In this document: in pieces, positions 1-9,007 of the stretch
Layout: every line of letters starts with the position of its first letter
How positions within the stretch are numbered: position 1 is the first letter of the stretch
NCBI RefSeq assembly: GCF_014696105.1
Contig: NZ_JACJPO010000058.1
Span: 1-64,000, forward strand
Length of the DNA stretch: 64,000 nucleotides
Source: Microcoleus sp. FACHB-1515
Lineage (GTDB): Bacteria > Cyanobacteriota > Cyanobacteriia > Elainellales > Elainellaceae
Direction of reading: 5' to 3'
Notes under the pieces: model-generated
Database searches by the model: none
Seen by the model: only the letters and a program-made list of their open reading frames with translations
Told to the model about the DNA's origin: nothing
Program-made: the position numbers and the translations under genes

Positions 1-41
1 GTATGTGGGTTACTTTGAATAAACTGTTCGAGCGTTTCCAT
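1..41 (-). CDS. 5' end of a minus-strand gene cut by the window start; possibly IS630-type helix-turn-helix protein
   Basis: An ATG on the minus strand at 41 opens a frame that runs off the window. Only 13 codons are visible, reading METLEQFIQSNPH. The pattern (a short acidic stretch, then F-I-x-S-N-P) resembles the N-terminus of the helix-turn-helix ORF of cyanobacterial IS630-like elements as I remember it. Thirteen residues are too few to be sure. No clear Shine-Dalgarno sequence is seen upstream. Confidence 0.35.
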   Translation of the reverse strand, partial: METLEQFIQSNPH

Positions 42-246
42 TGTCTGAGAGGGTAGAGTTTGAGGCACACCCTCAGCCTACCATTTGTTCACATCCTATT
101 TAGGCTGCCTGTAGCCGAAGTTACTTTTTCTTTCGCCTATCTTTCAGTAGATGTCAGGGCGATCGCCCTTCGTTAACTTGTGTACCTGGAACAGGCAAAA
201 TGCTGTTGTTCTCAGGTCAACCATTGCTTAATTGAGGAAATTAGAG

Positions 247-597
247 ATGAGCTTGTTTCAACGGGGTCGGAAGTTGGCGATCGCGATCGTTGCCGTCGTA
301 ATTGTTTTGCTCGTGAGTGTTCCAGCCAAGGCAATTGCTGCAAGTTTGTCCAATTCGCAACTGGTCGCTTCGACCGAAATAGAGCGGCGAGCAGAAGCAG
401 CCGATCGCGAACTCGAAGGCTATATGCAAAAGGAAAATGGCGATGCAGTGGGTAGTCCTGCTGATCAGGTGGCGGGTCGCGCCAAGCAAGCAACAGGCGC
501 AGCCCAAACTCGCCTAGAAGATGCGACAAGTGAAGCCAAAGAGCAAGGCGAAAGTCTAGTCGATCGCGTCAAGGAGTTTTTTGAGAGCGACGATTAA
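247..597 (+). CDS. CsbD-like stress protein with N-terminal membrane anchor or signal
   Basis: A 116-residue protein. The ATG at 247 is preferred over the in-frame TTG at 232 because a GAGG box lies 9 bases before it. Residues 8-30 form a hydrophobic segment ending in PAKAIAAS, so the protein is probably exported or membrane-anchored. The C-terminal half (about 70-112) has the CsbD-like pattern of repeated G-x-A-x-Q-A-x-G-A with alternating acidic and basic helix residues. CsbD proteins are general-stress proteins of unknown biochemical role. An exported version is less common than the cytosolic one. A strong hairpin terminator follows at 665-690. Confidence 0.6.
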   Translation: MSLFQRGRKLAIAIVAVVIVLLVSVPAKAIAASLSNSQLVASTEIERRAEAADRELEGYMQKENGDAVGSPADQVAGRAKQATGAAQTRLEDATSEAKEQGESLVDRVKEFFESDD

Positions 598-664
598 TCT
601 CGTAGCGATCGATCGCGCCTTTGCTGCTTGAAAGTGCCGTAATCGGATTAATCCAAAAGGTTAG

Positions 665-700
665 GCTGAGCTGTCTTCGGGCAGTTCAGCTTGTTTGCTT
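665..700 (+). terminator. Intrinsic terminator with UUCG tetraloop
   Basis: An 11-bp stem (665-675 with 680-690, including G-T wobbles) closes on a TTCG tetraloop and is followed by the T-rich run TTGTTTGCTT. It lies about 70 bases after the CsbD-like gene on the same strand and probably ends its transcript. Confidence 0.65.
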
Positions 701-856
701 ATGTTCGATCGCTCATCCGTCGATTTTCATCTGCTGTGTATTGAGTGTGATTGAGGTTTGCTATCGATCGGTAGAAGTTAAAGTGCGATCGCCTGTTTTA
801 CGATCAGTATCCCGTGAACTCTGTGAATCCCAGCGATCGTGTGAGGAGAAATTAAA

Positions 857-1285
857 ATGGTAGCTGAACCGACGAGAGGACAATTAGAACGTGCGCTTGG
901 ACAGCGCATTCAAACGATTTTTCGCGATCGGATTGGGCAGCGGCCTGCGAAAGCAGTTTGTCAGATGTTTGATGAAAGCTTAACGATCGTGCTGGAAGAC
1001 ACTACTTCACCTGCCGAACGCACTTTGATCGACAGTGGAAAAACAGAAATTGCAAAGCAACTGCGGCTACATTTGCAAGAATCAATCAAAGATGCGCTCA
1101 AAGTTGAAATTGCCCAAATTGTTGAACAAGAAGTTTTGGCCGTGTTGGTAGATGCCGATTTGGACAGCGGCTATGCCAGCGTAACCGCCATTTTGCAGGC
1201 TCCGCCTAGCGTTCGCGATCCGCAGTCGATTCCAAAGCTGAAGCGCGATCGACTCGAAGGCGCATCTGAGCCATCGTTCGATTAG
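857..1285 (+). CDS. DUF2294 domain protein
   Basis: A 142-residue soluble protein. Residues 5-115 fit the DUF2294 pattern: an N-terminal G-Q-L-E-x-x-L-x-x-x-I, the central motif [11 protein letters not shown]-x-x-x-x-x-E-R-T-L, and a long helix leading to a strand around [17 protein letters not shown]. The family's function is unknown. GAGGAGAA sits a few bases before the ATG. The gene converges on hisA and their stop codons share 4 bases (1282-1285). The C-terminal tail (about 115-142) looks disordered. Confidence 0.75.
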   Translation: MVAEPTRGQLERALGQRIQTIFRDRIGQRPAKAVCQMFDESLTIVLEDTTSPAERTLIDSGKTEIAKQLRLHLQESIKDALKVEIAQIVEQEVLAVLVDADLDSGYASVTAILQAPPSVRDPQSIPKLKRDRLEGASEPSFD

Positions 1286-2055
1286 GCGATCGCGGACGAC
1301 CCAAAATCCGGCGGCACATCGATCAGTCGGGCTGGCCCCACTGCCTGCACTGCTTCTTTGAGCGAAATGGCTCCGGTGTAGATGGCGCGTCCGACGATCG
1401 CTCCCGTGACGCCGATGGTTTCGAGCGGCATGAGCCTGAGTAAATCGCGGACGGAACTGATTCCGCCTGAAGCAATCACGGGAATCTCGATCGCTTCGGC
1501 CAAGCTGCGGAGCGCTTCCCGGTTGGGACCTTGCATCGTGCCATCGCGGTGAATGTCGGTGTAGATAATCGCGCTCGCGCCGGACTGCTGCATCTGTCGG
1601 GCAAGGTCGATCGCCTCCACTTCTGACGTTTCCAGCCAGCCGTGCGTTGCCACTTTGCCGTTCCGCGCATCGATGCCAATCACAATTTGCCCTGGAAATT
1701 CGCGGCACACCTGCTTGACCAGTTCCGGCTGTTCAACCGCAACGGTTCCCAAAATCACCCGCCGTACACCCAGCTTCAGCAGATTCGCCACGCTGTCGCG
1801 AGTCCGCAAGCCGCCGCCGACCTGCACAGGCACATCGACCGCCCGCACGATCGCCGCGATCGTCTCGTGATTCACCGGATGCCCGACTTTTGCACCGTCC
1901 AAATCGACCAGATGTAGCCATTGTGCGCCCTGCTCGACCCACTGCCGCGCCACTGCGATCGGATTTTCGTCGAACACTTCCGACTGGGCATAGTCGCCTT
2001 GATACAGTCGCACACAGCGTCCTTCCAGCAAATCGATCGCGGGGATCACGTCCAT
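1282..2055 (-). CDS. hisA: HisA, phosphoribosylformimino-5-aminoimidazole carboxamide ribotide isomerase
   Basis: A 257-residue (beta/alpha)8 barrel enzyme that performs the Amadori isomerisation of ProFAR to PRFAR, the fourth step of histidine synthesis. The N-terminus has the diagnostic [20 protein letters not shown] with the catalytic Asp of strand 1. Later motifs include [17 protein letters not shown], the phosphate-binding [10 protein letters not shown] with the second catalytic Asp, and VIASGGISS. Length is normal. AAGGAG lies 5 bases before the ATG. No other his gene is adjacent; hisIE is 39 kb away, which fits the scattered biosynthetic genes of cyanobacteria. Confidence 0.97.
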   Translation of the reverse strand: MDVIPAIDLLEGRCVRLYQGDYAQSEVFDENPIAVARQWVEQGAQWLHLVDLDGAKVGHPVNHETIAAIVRAVDVPVQVGGGLRTRDSVANLLKLGVRRVILGTVAVEQPELVKQVCREFPGQIVIGIDARNGKVATHGWLETSEVEAIDLARQMQQSGASAIIYTDIHRDGTMQGPNREALRSLAEAIEIPVIASGGISSVRDLLRLMPLETIGVTGAIVGRAIYTGAISLKEAVQAVGPARLIDVPPDFGSSAIA

Positions 2056-2154
2056 GTCTTCTCCTTTTGATGCGGCGGGTCAAGTTTGATATTGTAGCGT
2101 CCGTTCGATCGCTTCCACCTAAAATAAAGGCAGTTTTTACTCAAAGAAACTGCA

Positions 2155-2580
2155 ATGCAGCCAGAGCTATCGATCGAAATTACAGCGAAACCAAAATTGG
2201 ATGAAGCGGATTTTATTCTTCAACAACTGATTCGATTCAATCATTGCTGTGCTGGTGAACAAAACTACCAAAAGCTAGCCGTTTTCCTTCGAGACATGGA
2301 TGAGAAATTGGTCGGCGGATTAGTTGGATGTACCTATTGGCAATGGCTGTATATTGATGTGTTTTGGATAGATGAATTCTATAGAAAAAGCGGTTATGGA
2401 ACAACATTGATCGCAGCAGCAGAAGCCGAAGCAATTCAGCGTGGCTGTCAATATGCCTATCTTGATACTTTTAGCTTTCAAGCCCCAGAATTTTATCAAA
2501 AGCTTGGCTACGTCATATTTGGAGAACTTCCGAACTTCCCTGAAGGACAAAGCCGATTTTTCTTAACGAAAGCGCTGTAG
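2155..2580 (+). CDS. GNAT-family N-acetyltransferase
   Basis: A 141-residue protein with the GNAT fold order. Residues about 45-65 (VGGLVGCTYWQWLYIDVFWI) form the central strands. The acetyl-CoA pyrophosphate loop is at about 75-85 (RKSGYGTTLI, matching R-x-x-G-x-G/A). The C-terminal strand pair FYQKLGYVIFGELPNFPEG is typical of the family. Substrate is unknown. It lies about 100 bases from the start of the divergent hisA, so the two share a promoter region. Confidence 0.8.
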   Translation: MQPELSIEITAKPKLDEADFILQQLIRFNHCCAGEQNYQKLAVFLRDMDEKLVGGLVGCTYWQWLYIDVFWIDEFYRKSGYGTTLIAAAEAEAIQRGCQYAYLDTFSFQAPEFYQKLGYVIFGELPNFPEGQSRFFLTKAL

Positions 2581-2665
2581 CGAAGCAGGGCTTTTCGATC
2601 GACTCGGCAAACAGGCGATAATAAAGTCGCACGAAATACAGTCTGTCATCTCTACTGGGGCAGAA

Positions 2666-5600
2666 TTGAAGAAGACTTCGCCACCGCCAGCTATGACTCT
2701 CGATCGCTCCCCCGCTGCCACCGCTCGATCGCTCGATGCCTACTACCAAGAAGTCAAAGCGCTGATTCTGTCGCGCCAAAGTCCGATTACGGGATTGCTG
2801 CCCGCCAGCACTGCCATCACCGCACATGGCGACTACACAGATGCTTGGGTGCGCGACAATGTGTACAGCATTTTGGCTGTTTGGGGATTGGCGATCGCCT
2901 ATCGCAAGCTGGATGCCAATCAGGGACGCGCCTACGAACTGGAACACAGCGTCGTGAAATTGATGCGCGGCTTGCTGTTTGCGATGATGCGACAGGCGCA
3001 CAAAGTCGAATTTTTCAAAGCCACACAAGCTCCGCTCGACGCGCTCCACGCCAAATACGACACGGAAACGGGCGATACGGTCGTGGGCGATGGTGAATGG
3101 GGACATTTGCAGCTAGACGCCACGTCGCTGTATCTGCTGATGCTCTCACAGATGACCGCATCGGGACTGCAAATCATTTTCACGATCGATGAAGTCAATT
3201 TCATTCAAAATCTTGTCTACTACATCGGTCGCACCTATCGCACTCCCGATTACGGCATCTGGGAACGGGGAAATAAGCTCAATCACGGCTACCCGGAACT
3301 GAATGCCAGTTCGATCGGCATGGCAAAAGCCGCCCTGGAAGCGATCAACGGACTCGATCTGTTTGGCGTGCGCGGCAGTCAGGCATCGGTGATTCACGTT
3401 TTGCCCGACGAAATTGCCCGCGCTCGCATGACGTTGGAATCCTTGCTGCCTCGCGAATCGAGTTCCAAGGAAGTCGATGCCGCCTTACTCAGCGTGATTA
3501 GCTATCCGGCGTTTGCGATCGAGGCCGAGAGCTTGGTCGATCGCACTCGCAACGATGTCGTCCGCAAGCTGCAAGGCAAATACGGCTGCAAGCGGTTTTT
3601 GCGCGACGGACATCAAACGGTGATTGAAGATATTCACCGCCTGCACTACGAACCTTGGGAACTGAGGCAGTTTGAGCATATCGAATGCGAATGGCCGCTG
3701 TTTTTCACCTATTTGCTGCTGGATGCTGTGTTTCGCGGCGATCGCACCGCTGCCGACGATTACGCCGCCCGCCTCGAAAATTTGCTGATTGAAGTGGACG
3801 GTTGGGGCTTGCTGCCGGAATTGTATCTCGTTCCGGGCGATCGACTCGATGCCGAACGCGCCAACCCGCATAGTCAGCTACGCATTCCCAACGAAAATAT
3901 TCCGCTCGTTTGGGCGCAGAGCCTCTACATTCTGGGACGACTTCTAAGGGATGGGTTGTTGGCGATCGGAGATATCGATCCGCTGGGACGACATTTGCGA
4001 CTGGGCTATCAGCCTGCTCCCGTCGTGCAGATTGCGCTGCTAGCCGAAGATACCGACCTGCAAACGGAACTGGCAACGTATGGCATCGACACGCAAACGC
4101 CGCAGCAGGTCGCCCCAATTCAAGTGCGGCAAGCTGGAGAACTCTCGGCAATCTATTCGCAAATTGGCCGCAACGACAAGCTGAAACTATCCGGTCGTCC
4201 GATTCGCCGTTTACGCAGCTTGACGACTTCGCGAGTCTTTCAGATTCGCGGCGAAACGATCGTCTTTCTCCCCGCCCTGCTCGATCAGCAGCAGTTTTAC
4301 CTTGCATTAGACGATCAGTTTTTGGTCGATCAAATTAAAAGCGAAATCGCCTACATTCAGCGACATTGGTATCAGCTTGGTCGGCCAACGTTGACGCTGC
4401 TGCTTACGCACGTCATGTTTGCTGACATCAATTCTCCAATGCTGAGCTTGATGAAAGATCTGCGCGAAGAAATTTGCGAAGGTGTGACGATCAAGCTAGG
4501 CCGACTGCACCAGCTTTTATTGACAGCCGGAACCGAGCGCGTCGATTTTCTGCATAATTTTGAATTCAAGCAGTCTTCGGTACAGCATCCGGTGATCGTA
4601 CCGCACTACTTGGTTTTTCGACTCGATCGCAACGGCATTCTTAGCCCCACGCAGGAATTTCTGCTCGAATGCGAAACCAACATCAATTTGCTGCTCGATA
4701 GCCTCAAACAATCCGAAAACCTTTACGAACAAATTGAACTGCTCGAAACCCTAACTCGGCTACGCGGACTCGATTTTGATACGGGTTTTGGTGGGCCTGG
4801 GATCAAGGTGACGGTGGCCGATTTGCTCAACGAAGTTTACAACAACGCCGGACAAATTCGCCTGTGGGCAGTGATTCGGCGGGCAGCAGGTTTGCTCAAC
4901 AAAGTCGATATTGGTTTGTCGGATGCCGTGACGGATATTTTGGTGCGGCAAAAGCAAATTGCGATCGGCAAAGCCTACAGCGAAGCCTCGCTGATTACCA
5001 GCCCGATGCCGCATGGCGAACTGATGGAAAAAATTCGCGAATTTGTGCGACAAGATATTCGCGATCGCCCCTTAACTCAAGAAATTTTGATCTATCTCAG
5101 CGTCCTTCTCAAAGCCGAGCCACACCTGTTTGATGGGCTATTAACCTTACGAGTTGGCTATCTGATTCTGTTAATTACCAGCGAACTCGCGCAAGAATTC
5201 AATCTGACACAAGACGAAGCCTATGAACAACTGATGCAGCTTAGTCCCTGTGAAGTGAAATCGCGGTTGCGGCAGGTTTTGGCGCAATATGCCGGACATA
5301 ATCAAACGCTGCTTCAGCAAGAATCGCTGCATATTCGACAGCAGCAGGCGATCGAATGGTCAATTCCCACTGGCGCGATCGAACTGGTCGAACCTGCGGC
5401 GAAAAGCTGGCGGCAGCAACGACAGCGCGACGGTGCAACCAATCGCGTTCCCAAAGAATTTTATCCAAATGTTTGGAAGGTGATGCAGCACTGCAAAGGT
5501 TTGGTAATTGGTGACAAGCTGGAGCGTCGTAACCGTCTCGACAGCGAATTAATTTTGGCAGAAATGACGCCGGGCGAGAAAAATTTCGCCTTGCGGGTTG

Positions 5601-5908
5601 AGCATTTGCTGAACAAAATTGAAGCGCCCGAATATCGTCAGGTGAACATCGAAACTCTGATGGAACTAGCCGCGATCGCTCAGCGCAACCCTGCCCTGCA
5701 AATCGACGATTCGATCGTGCTGGATGTTTTGATCGGTCACGCGGTTCGACTGTGCTGGCTCGATCGCCATCCCGAACACATTCACAGCTATGACGAACAC
5801 AAAGCGACCGCATGGCACAATTTCTATGAAACTTCGCCCGCCCTGTGCGCCCGCTTCATTGCGGAAGCCTTGCGGTATTTGACCCAGTTAAGCCAGCTCA
5901 GCGCGTGA
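2666..5908 (+). CDS. Phosphorylase-kinase alpha-subunit-like / GH15-related protein
   Basis: A very long protein of about 1080 residues. The first ATG is at 2693; a TTG at 2666 with GGGG just upstream is the alternative, so the start is uncertain. Residues about 20-440 resemble the glucoamylase-like (GH15) domain of phosphorylase kinase alpha and beta subunits: TGLLPAS near the start, YTDAWVRDNVYSILAVWGLA, WGHLQLDATSLYLL, and GIWERGNKLNHGYPELNASS, giving an alpha/alpha barrel with acidic residues. The remaining 600 residues are helical and match the regulatory part of such proteins. Known family members bind or regulate glucan metabolism. Whether this one is catalytic cannot be said. It stands alone between an acetyltransferase and a TPR protein. 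Confidence 0.75.
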   Translation: MKKTSPPPAMTLDRSPAATARSLDAYYQEVKALILSRQSPITGLLPASTAITAHGDYTDAWVRDNVYSILAVWGLAIAYRKLDANQGRAYELEHSVVKLMRGLLFAMMRQAHKVEFFKATQAPLDALHAKYDTETGDTVVGDGEWGHLQLDATSLYLLMLSQMTASGLQIIFTIDEVNFIQNLVYYIGRTYRTPDYGIWERGNKLNHGYPELNASSIGMAKAALEAINGLDLFGVRGSQASVIHVLPDEIARARMTLESLLPRESSSKEVDAALLSVISYPAFAIEAESLVDRTRNDVVRKLQGKYGCKRFLRDGHQTVIEDIHRLHYEPWELRQFEHIECEWPLFFTYLLLDAVFRGDRTAADDYAARLENLLIEVDGWGLLPELYLVPGDRLDAERANPHSQLRIPNENIPLVWAQSLYILGRLLRDGLLAIGDIDPLGRHLRLGYQPAPVVQIALLAEDTDLQTELATYGIDTQTPQQVAPIQVRQAGELSAIYSQIGRNDKLKLSGRPIRRLRSLTTSRVFQIRGETIVFLPALLDQQQFYLALDDQFLVDQIKSEIAYIQRHWYQLGRPTLTLLLTHVMFADINSPMLSLMKDLREEICEGVTIKLGRLHQLLLTAGTERVDFLHNFEFKQSSVQHPVIVPHYLVFRLDRNGILSPTQEFLLECETNINLLLDSLKQSENLYEQIELLETLTRLRGLDFDTGFGGPGIKVTVADLLNEVYNNAGQIRLWAVIRRAAGLLNKVDIGLSDAVTDILVRQKQIAIGKAYSEASLITSPMPHGELMEKIREFVRQDIRDRPLTQEILIYLSVLLKAEPHLFDGLLTLRVGYLILLITSELAQEFNLTQDEAYEQLMQLSPCEVKSRLRQVLAQYAGHNQTLLQQESLHIRQQQAIEWSIPTGAIELVEPAAKSWRQQRQRDGATNRVPKEFYPNVWKVMQHCKGLVIGDKLERRNRLDSELILAEMTPGEKNFALRVEHLLNKIEAPEYRQVNIETLMELAAIAQRNPALQIDDSIVLDVLIGHAVRLCWLDRHPEHIHSYDEHKATAWHNFYETSPALCARFIAEALRYLTQLSQLSA

Positions 5909-5941
5909 GGGTAGTCCTATTTCTTAAAGGAGCAGAGAATC

Positions 5942-6100
5942 ATGACCATTTTTAGAAGCGTTGTCAGGTCAGGCTTTCAGAATTTAGCTTTTTCTCTACT
6001 CTTTACGAAATACCACTACCGCTTGCGGAACGGTATCGCTCCCTCACCCTCCAGCACTCACGCTTCGATAATCAATCGATCGCGCCGCAATTTCTTGTGA
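5942..6100 (+). CDS. Possible small protein, 52 residues, no recognised family
   Basis: A short ORF whose ATG is preceded, 9 bases away, by AAGGAG (5927-5932), the consensus ribosome binding site. It starts 33 bases after the stop of the GH15-like gene. The product begins MTIFRSVVRSGFQNLAFSLL, an amphipathic to hydrophobic N-terminus, and has a basic C-terminus. The frame reads through a perfect nested hairpin at 6010-6036. It may be a real small protein or chance. Confidence 0.3.
   Translation: MTIFRSVVRSGFQNLAFSLLFTKYHYRLRNGIAPSPSSTHASIINRSRRNFL
6010..6036. repeat. Nested inverted repeat (hairpin) downstream of the GH15-like gene
   Basis: ATACC (6010-6014) pairs with GGTAT (6032-6036), and inside them CCGC (6019-6022) pairs with GCGG (6025-6028) around a TT loop. 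No T run follows, so it is not a standard terminator. Confidence 0.4.
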
Positions 6101-6162
6101 CGAATCACCCACTAATCGACTAAGCTATCTGACAGTCCTTTTGTTTTTTCACTTGAAACATC

Positions 6163-7050
6163 GTGTCAAAGCGTTTTGCGGTTCCGCTTTTGCTGCTGAT
6201 CATGTGCGGCACGGCCACCCCCGTCTCTGCCCAAGCACTGGTTCCGCACGTGCTGCAACTTGACAGCGATCGCCTCGAAGAGCAAGGACTCAACCTTGCC
6301 CAAGAAGCCGCCCAGCTTGCCCAATTTCAACGCATCGATCTTGCCCTGCCTCGCGCCCAGCTTGCCACCCAGCTTGCCCCCAACAATCCCGATGTTTGGG
6401 CACTGTTGGGCAACCTTTATCTGGAAATTGACGAGGTGAATCGAGCGATCGTCGTCCTCCAAGAAGCCAACTCGATTCAGCGCAACAGCCCCGCGATCTT
6501 ATACTCGCTCGGTTCCGCCTACCTGCAAAAAGAAAACTACACCGAAGCCGCCCGCTATCTTGAAGCCGGACTGCGCGTCACAGGCGACATTCCCGGTGCG
6601 CTGTTTGACCTCGGAAATGCTTACTACAAGCTGAATCGCTACGACGACGCGATCGAACAGTTTGAGCAAGCCGCCAAGCTCGATGAAACCTTTTGGCCTG
6701 CCGTCAACAACATCGGACTGGTGCTGTACGAACAAGGCGATGTCGAAGGCGCGATCGAAAAATGGCAAGCCGCCCTCGAAATCGACGATCAGCAAGCCGA
6801 ACCGCTGCTTGCCCTTGCCGTTGCCTACTATGGATTGGGCGACGAAGAGCAAGCCTTGCAACTGGGCGAAACCGCTCTAACGCTCGACATCCAATATGCT
6901 GAAGAAGACTTTCAGCGGCAGAACTTGTGGGGCGATCGGCTCGTAACCGCAGCTCAACAGTTTCTCGAAACGCCACAGATGCAAGCCACGATCGCCCGTC
7001 TGACTGGCTCGAACACCTCCGCAACCTCTCCAGAAACGCCGCCCCAGTAA
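6163..7050 (+). CDS. Exported TPR-repeat protein
   Basis: A 295-residue protein starting with GTG. Residues 1-24 form a Sec signal peptide with a probable cut after SAQA. From about residue 38 to 245 there are about six tetratricopeptide repeats, visible as repeated A-x-x-x-L-G-N-x-Y and A-I-x-x-x-E-x-A motifs. The last 20 residues are Thr/Ser/Pro-rich. TPR proteins of this kind act as periplasmic or membrane scaffolds; the partner is not known. The stop codon lies 1 base from the stop of the convergent glycosidase-like gene. Confidence 0.85.
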   Translation: MSKRFAVPLLLLIMCGTATPVSAQALVPHVLQLDSDRLEEQGLNLAQEAAQLAQFQRIDLALPRAQLATQLAPNNPDVWALLGNLYLEIDEVNRAIVVLQEANSIQRNSPAILYSLGSAYLQKENYTEAARYLEAGLRVTGDIPGALFDLGNAYYKLNRYDDAIEQFEQAAKLDETFWPAVNNIGLVLYEQGDVEGAIEKWQAALEIDDQQAEPLLALAVAYYGLGDEEQALQLGETALTLDIQYAEEDFQRQNLWGDRLVTAAQQFLETPQMQATIARLTGSNTSATSPETPPQ

Positions 7051-7051
7051 A

Positions 7052-8212
7052 TTAGCTGCTTAGTGTGGGTCGCCTTGCCGCAGTGGGAAACATGAATCGA
7101 AAGTCGCGATCGCGCTGTCCCAACGTTTCGTAGAAGAAAAACGACACGCCTGCTAAACGGCGATCGCGGGCGGCTTGCACTTGCGATCGAATTTGGGCGA
7201 TCGGCACGTCACGATTTCTGAGTCCGGCCAAGATGCCGACTGCGGTGGGAATGTGTGTTTGGGCAGCGCGGACTTCGGGGCGATCGAGTTCGGCAGCAAA
7301 GTTCGTCAAACTGTCGCGATACACCTGCACGATCAGTTCTTCGATGTAGCCTGCGCGTTCCCACCGCTGCCAGTCCGCCAGATACGCACTGTAGGAAAAC
7401 TGCTGCGGATTCGGAGAAACCGATACGATGCAGTCCGGCTTGACCGCCTTGATCGCGAAAAACACCTGCGACATGAACTGCGTAATTTTGTCGGCTCGCC
7501 AGCGCGTCCAAGCGGCATCTTGGAAGTTGGCGGGCGCAGTCCGGCCTGTTTCCTGTCGATACAGTCCGATCGTGTAGGCATCGTAGCCGAGTTCAGCCGG
7601 AAGCCCAAAGTGGTCGTCAAACTGGATGCCGTCGATGTCGTAATTCGTGACAATTTCGCGAATGAAGGCCAGCATCGTTTGCTGTACGTCTGGCAAAAAC
7701 GGATTCAGCCAAACTCGCGGATGTGTTCCTTCCATGACGATTTGTGTGCCATCGCGCCGACTCGTGATCCAAGTGGGATGCCGCTTTGCCAAGTCGGAAT
7801 CGGCAGGAGCCATAAAGCCAAACTCAAACCAGGGAATCACGGCCATGTTGCGCTGATGACCGCGATCGACTACTTCGCGCAGCATATCGCGTCCTTGAAG
7901 TCCCGGAGTCGGGTCAAGCGATCGCCCAATCACCTGCTGAGCCACGCGACTCGGATACAGCGTATAGCCCCAATTCCACACGGTCGGGTAGAGCGTGTTG
8001 AAGTTCATCGCGGCCAGACGACGAATCGATCGCGTCACATTCCAGCGCGAAAACAGCACATCGCTGTCAATGTTGGTGAGCCAAACGCCGCGCAGTTCCG
8101 TGACGGTTGGTGTGGTTTGGGCGAGGCTGGGGGACTGAAGCGCGATCGCCAGCCCGAAGCTGAAGATCAGCAACAGCGGTAGAAGGCGGCGTTTAAGTTT
8201 GAGGGAAATCAC
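7052..8212 (-). CDS. Exported GHL10-type glycoside hydrolase-like protein
   Basis: A 386-residue protein starting with GTG and carrying a signal peptide (residues 1-31, ending SLAQT). The rest is a TIM barrel of the GHL10 (PF02638) family. Typical motifs are ELRGVWLTNIDSDVL, a central NFNTLYPTVWNWG, NMAVIPWFEFGFM, ITNYDIDGIQFDDHFG with the probable catalytic acids, and VSVSPNPQ. The family is thought to act on cell-wall or extracellular polysaccharides, but the substrate is rarely known. The protein probably works in the periplasm. Confidence 0.85.
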   Translation of the reverse strand: MISLKLKRRLLPLLLIFSFGLAIALQSPSLAQTTPTVTELRGVWLTNIDSDVLFSRWNVTRSIRRLAAMNFNTLYPTVWNWGYTLYPSRVAQQVIGRSLDPTPGLQGRDMLREVVDRGHQRNMAVIPWFEFGFMAPADSDLAKRHPTWITSRRDGTQIVMEGTHPRVWLNPFLPDVQQTMLAFIREIVTNYDIDGIQFDDHFGLPAELGYDAYTIGLYRQETGRTAPANFQDAAWTRWRADKITQFMSQVFFAIKAVKPDCIVSVSPNPQQFSYSAYLADWQRWERAGYIEELIVQVYRDSLTNFAAELDRPEVRAAQTHIPTAVGILAGLRNRDVPIAQIRSQVQAARDRRLAGVSFFFYETLGQRDRDFRFMFPTAARRPTLSS

Positions 8213-8365
8213 AGGAGAGGTGCGAAGAAATACGAGGATTGAGACGCAGATCGATCGCTCAAGTTGCGCGATTCCATCGACCCAGTATCCTACGGGATTT
8301 CCGCACCAAATTCCCGATTCATCAAAAACTTGTCAAAATAGTACGTATGCACTTAAGATGATCAG

Positions 8366-8764
8366 CTATTCGGGCGGCAGGAGGGCGAGAATTTGATCAA
8401 CAAACTGCTGATGATCCACAACAGGCTTTGAGATGTAGCCGTCTGCGCCGCTTTGCTTGAGGAAATTTTCGCGATCGCCCTCCATCGCGTGGGCAGTCAC
8501 CAAAATGATCGGCAGATTTACAGTTTGCGGATCGGCCTTGAGCATCTGCGTAATCTTGATGCCGTCTACTGGTTTACCCTGGTAGACGCTGCGCGAAAGC
8601 GACACATCCATCAAGATGATGTCGGCAGCTCCTGACTGAGCGACCTGCATCACTTCCTCGACATCTTCGGTATGCTTCACATCAAGGCCACCACGCTTGG
8701 TGAGAATTTTGGAGAAGACTCTGGCATTGATTAAATCGTCTTCCACAATTAGAACGGTTCTCAT
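8366..8764 (-). CDS. Stand-alone response-regulator receiver (CheY/DivK type)
   Basis: A 132-residue protein consisting of one receiver domain. The ATG at 8764 has GGAGG 6 bases upstream; the TTG at 8767 is less likely. All active residues are present: the acidic pair in VLIVEDD, the phospho-acceptor Asp in IILMDVSLS, Thr in LVTAHA and Lys in YISKP. A 7-residue insertion (SVYQGKP) after the acceptor loop is a feature of the subgroup that includes DivK-like proteins. No output domain or kinase is adjacent, so the partner kinase is elsewhere. Confidence 0.92.
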   Translation of the reverse strand: MRTVLIVEDDLINARVFSKILTKRGGLDVKHTEDVEEVMQVAQSGAADIILMDVSLSRSVYQGKPVDGIKITQMLKADPQTVNLPIILVTAHAMEGDRENFLKQSGADGYISKPVVDHQQFVDQILALLPPE

Positions 8765-9007
8765 CAAATTCCTCCGCTTTGATTGGAATGAAGCATTTCA
8801 AGCCTTGCGGTTTGATATTACTGTGAGACAAAGGACGCGAGACAGGGAAAAGTGTGTTAGGAATACCGTCGGCGGTGAACGAGACTCGCGCGGGCGATCG
8901 CCCTTAACGCCACAATCTTAAACCAGGGTTCGGCCAGGAAACCAAAGCTTGATATTCTAATTTGCTGCTCTCAGCGCGACCGAAACGATTTGCAAGGTAA
9001 AAGACTC

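Noticed and set aside
7175-8182. 335-codon plus-strand frame
   Set aside because: It is fully antisense to the GHL10 gene, whose protein shows clear family motifs and a signal peptide. Long shadow frames are common in this GC-rich sequence.
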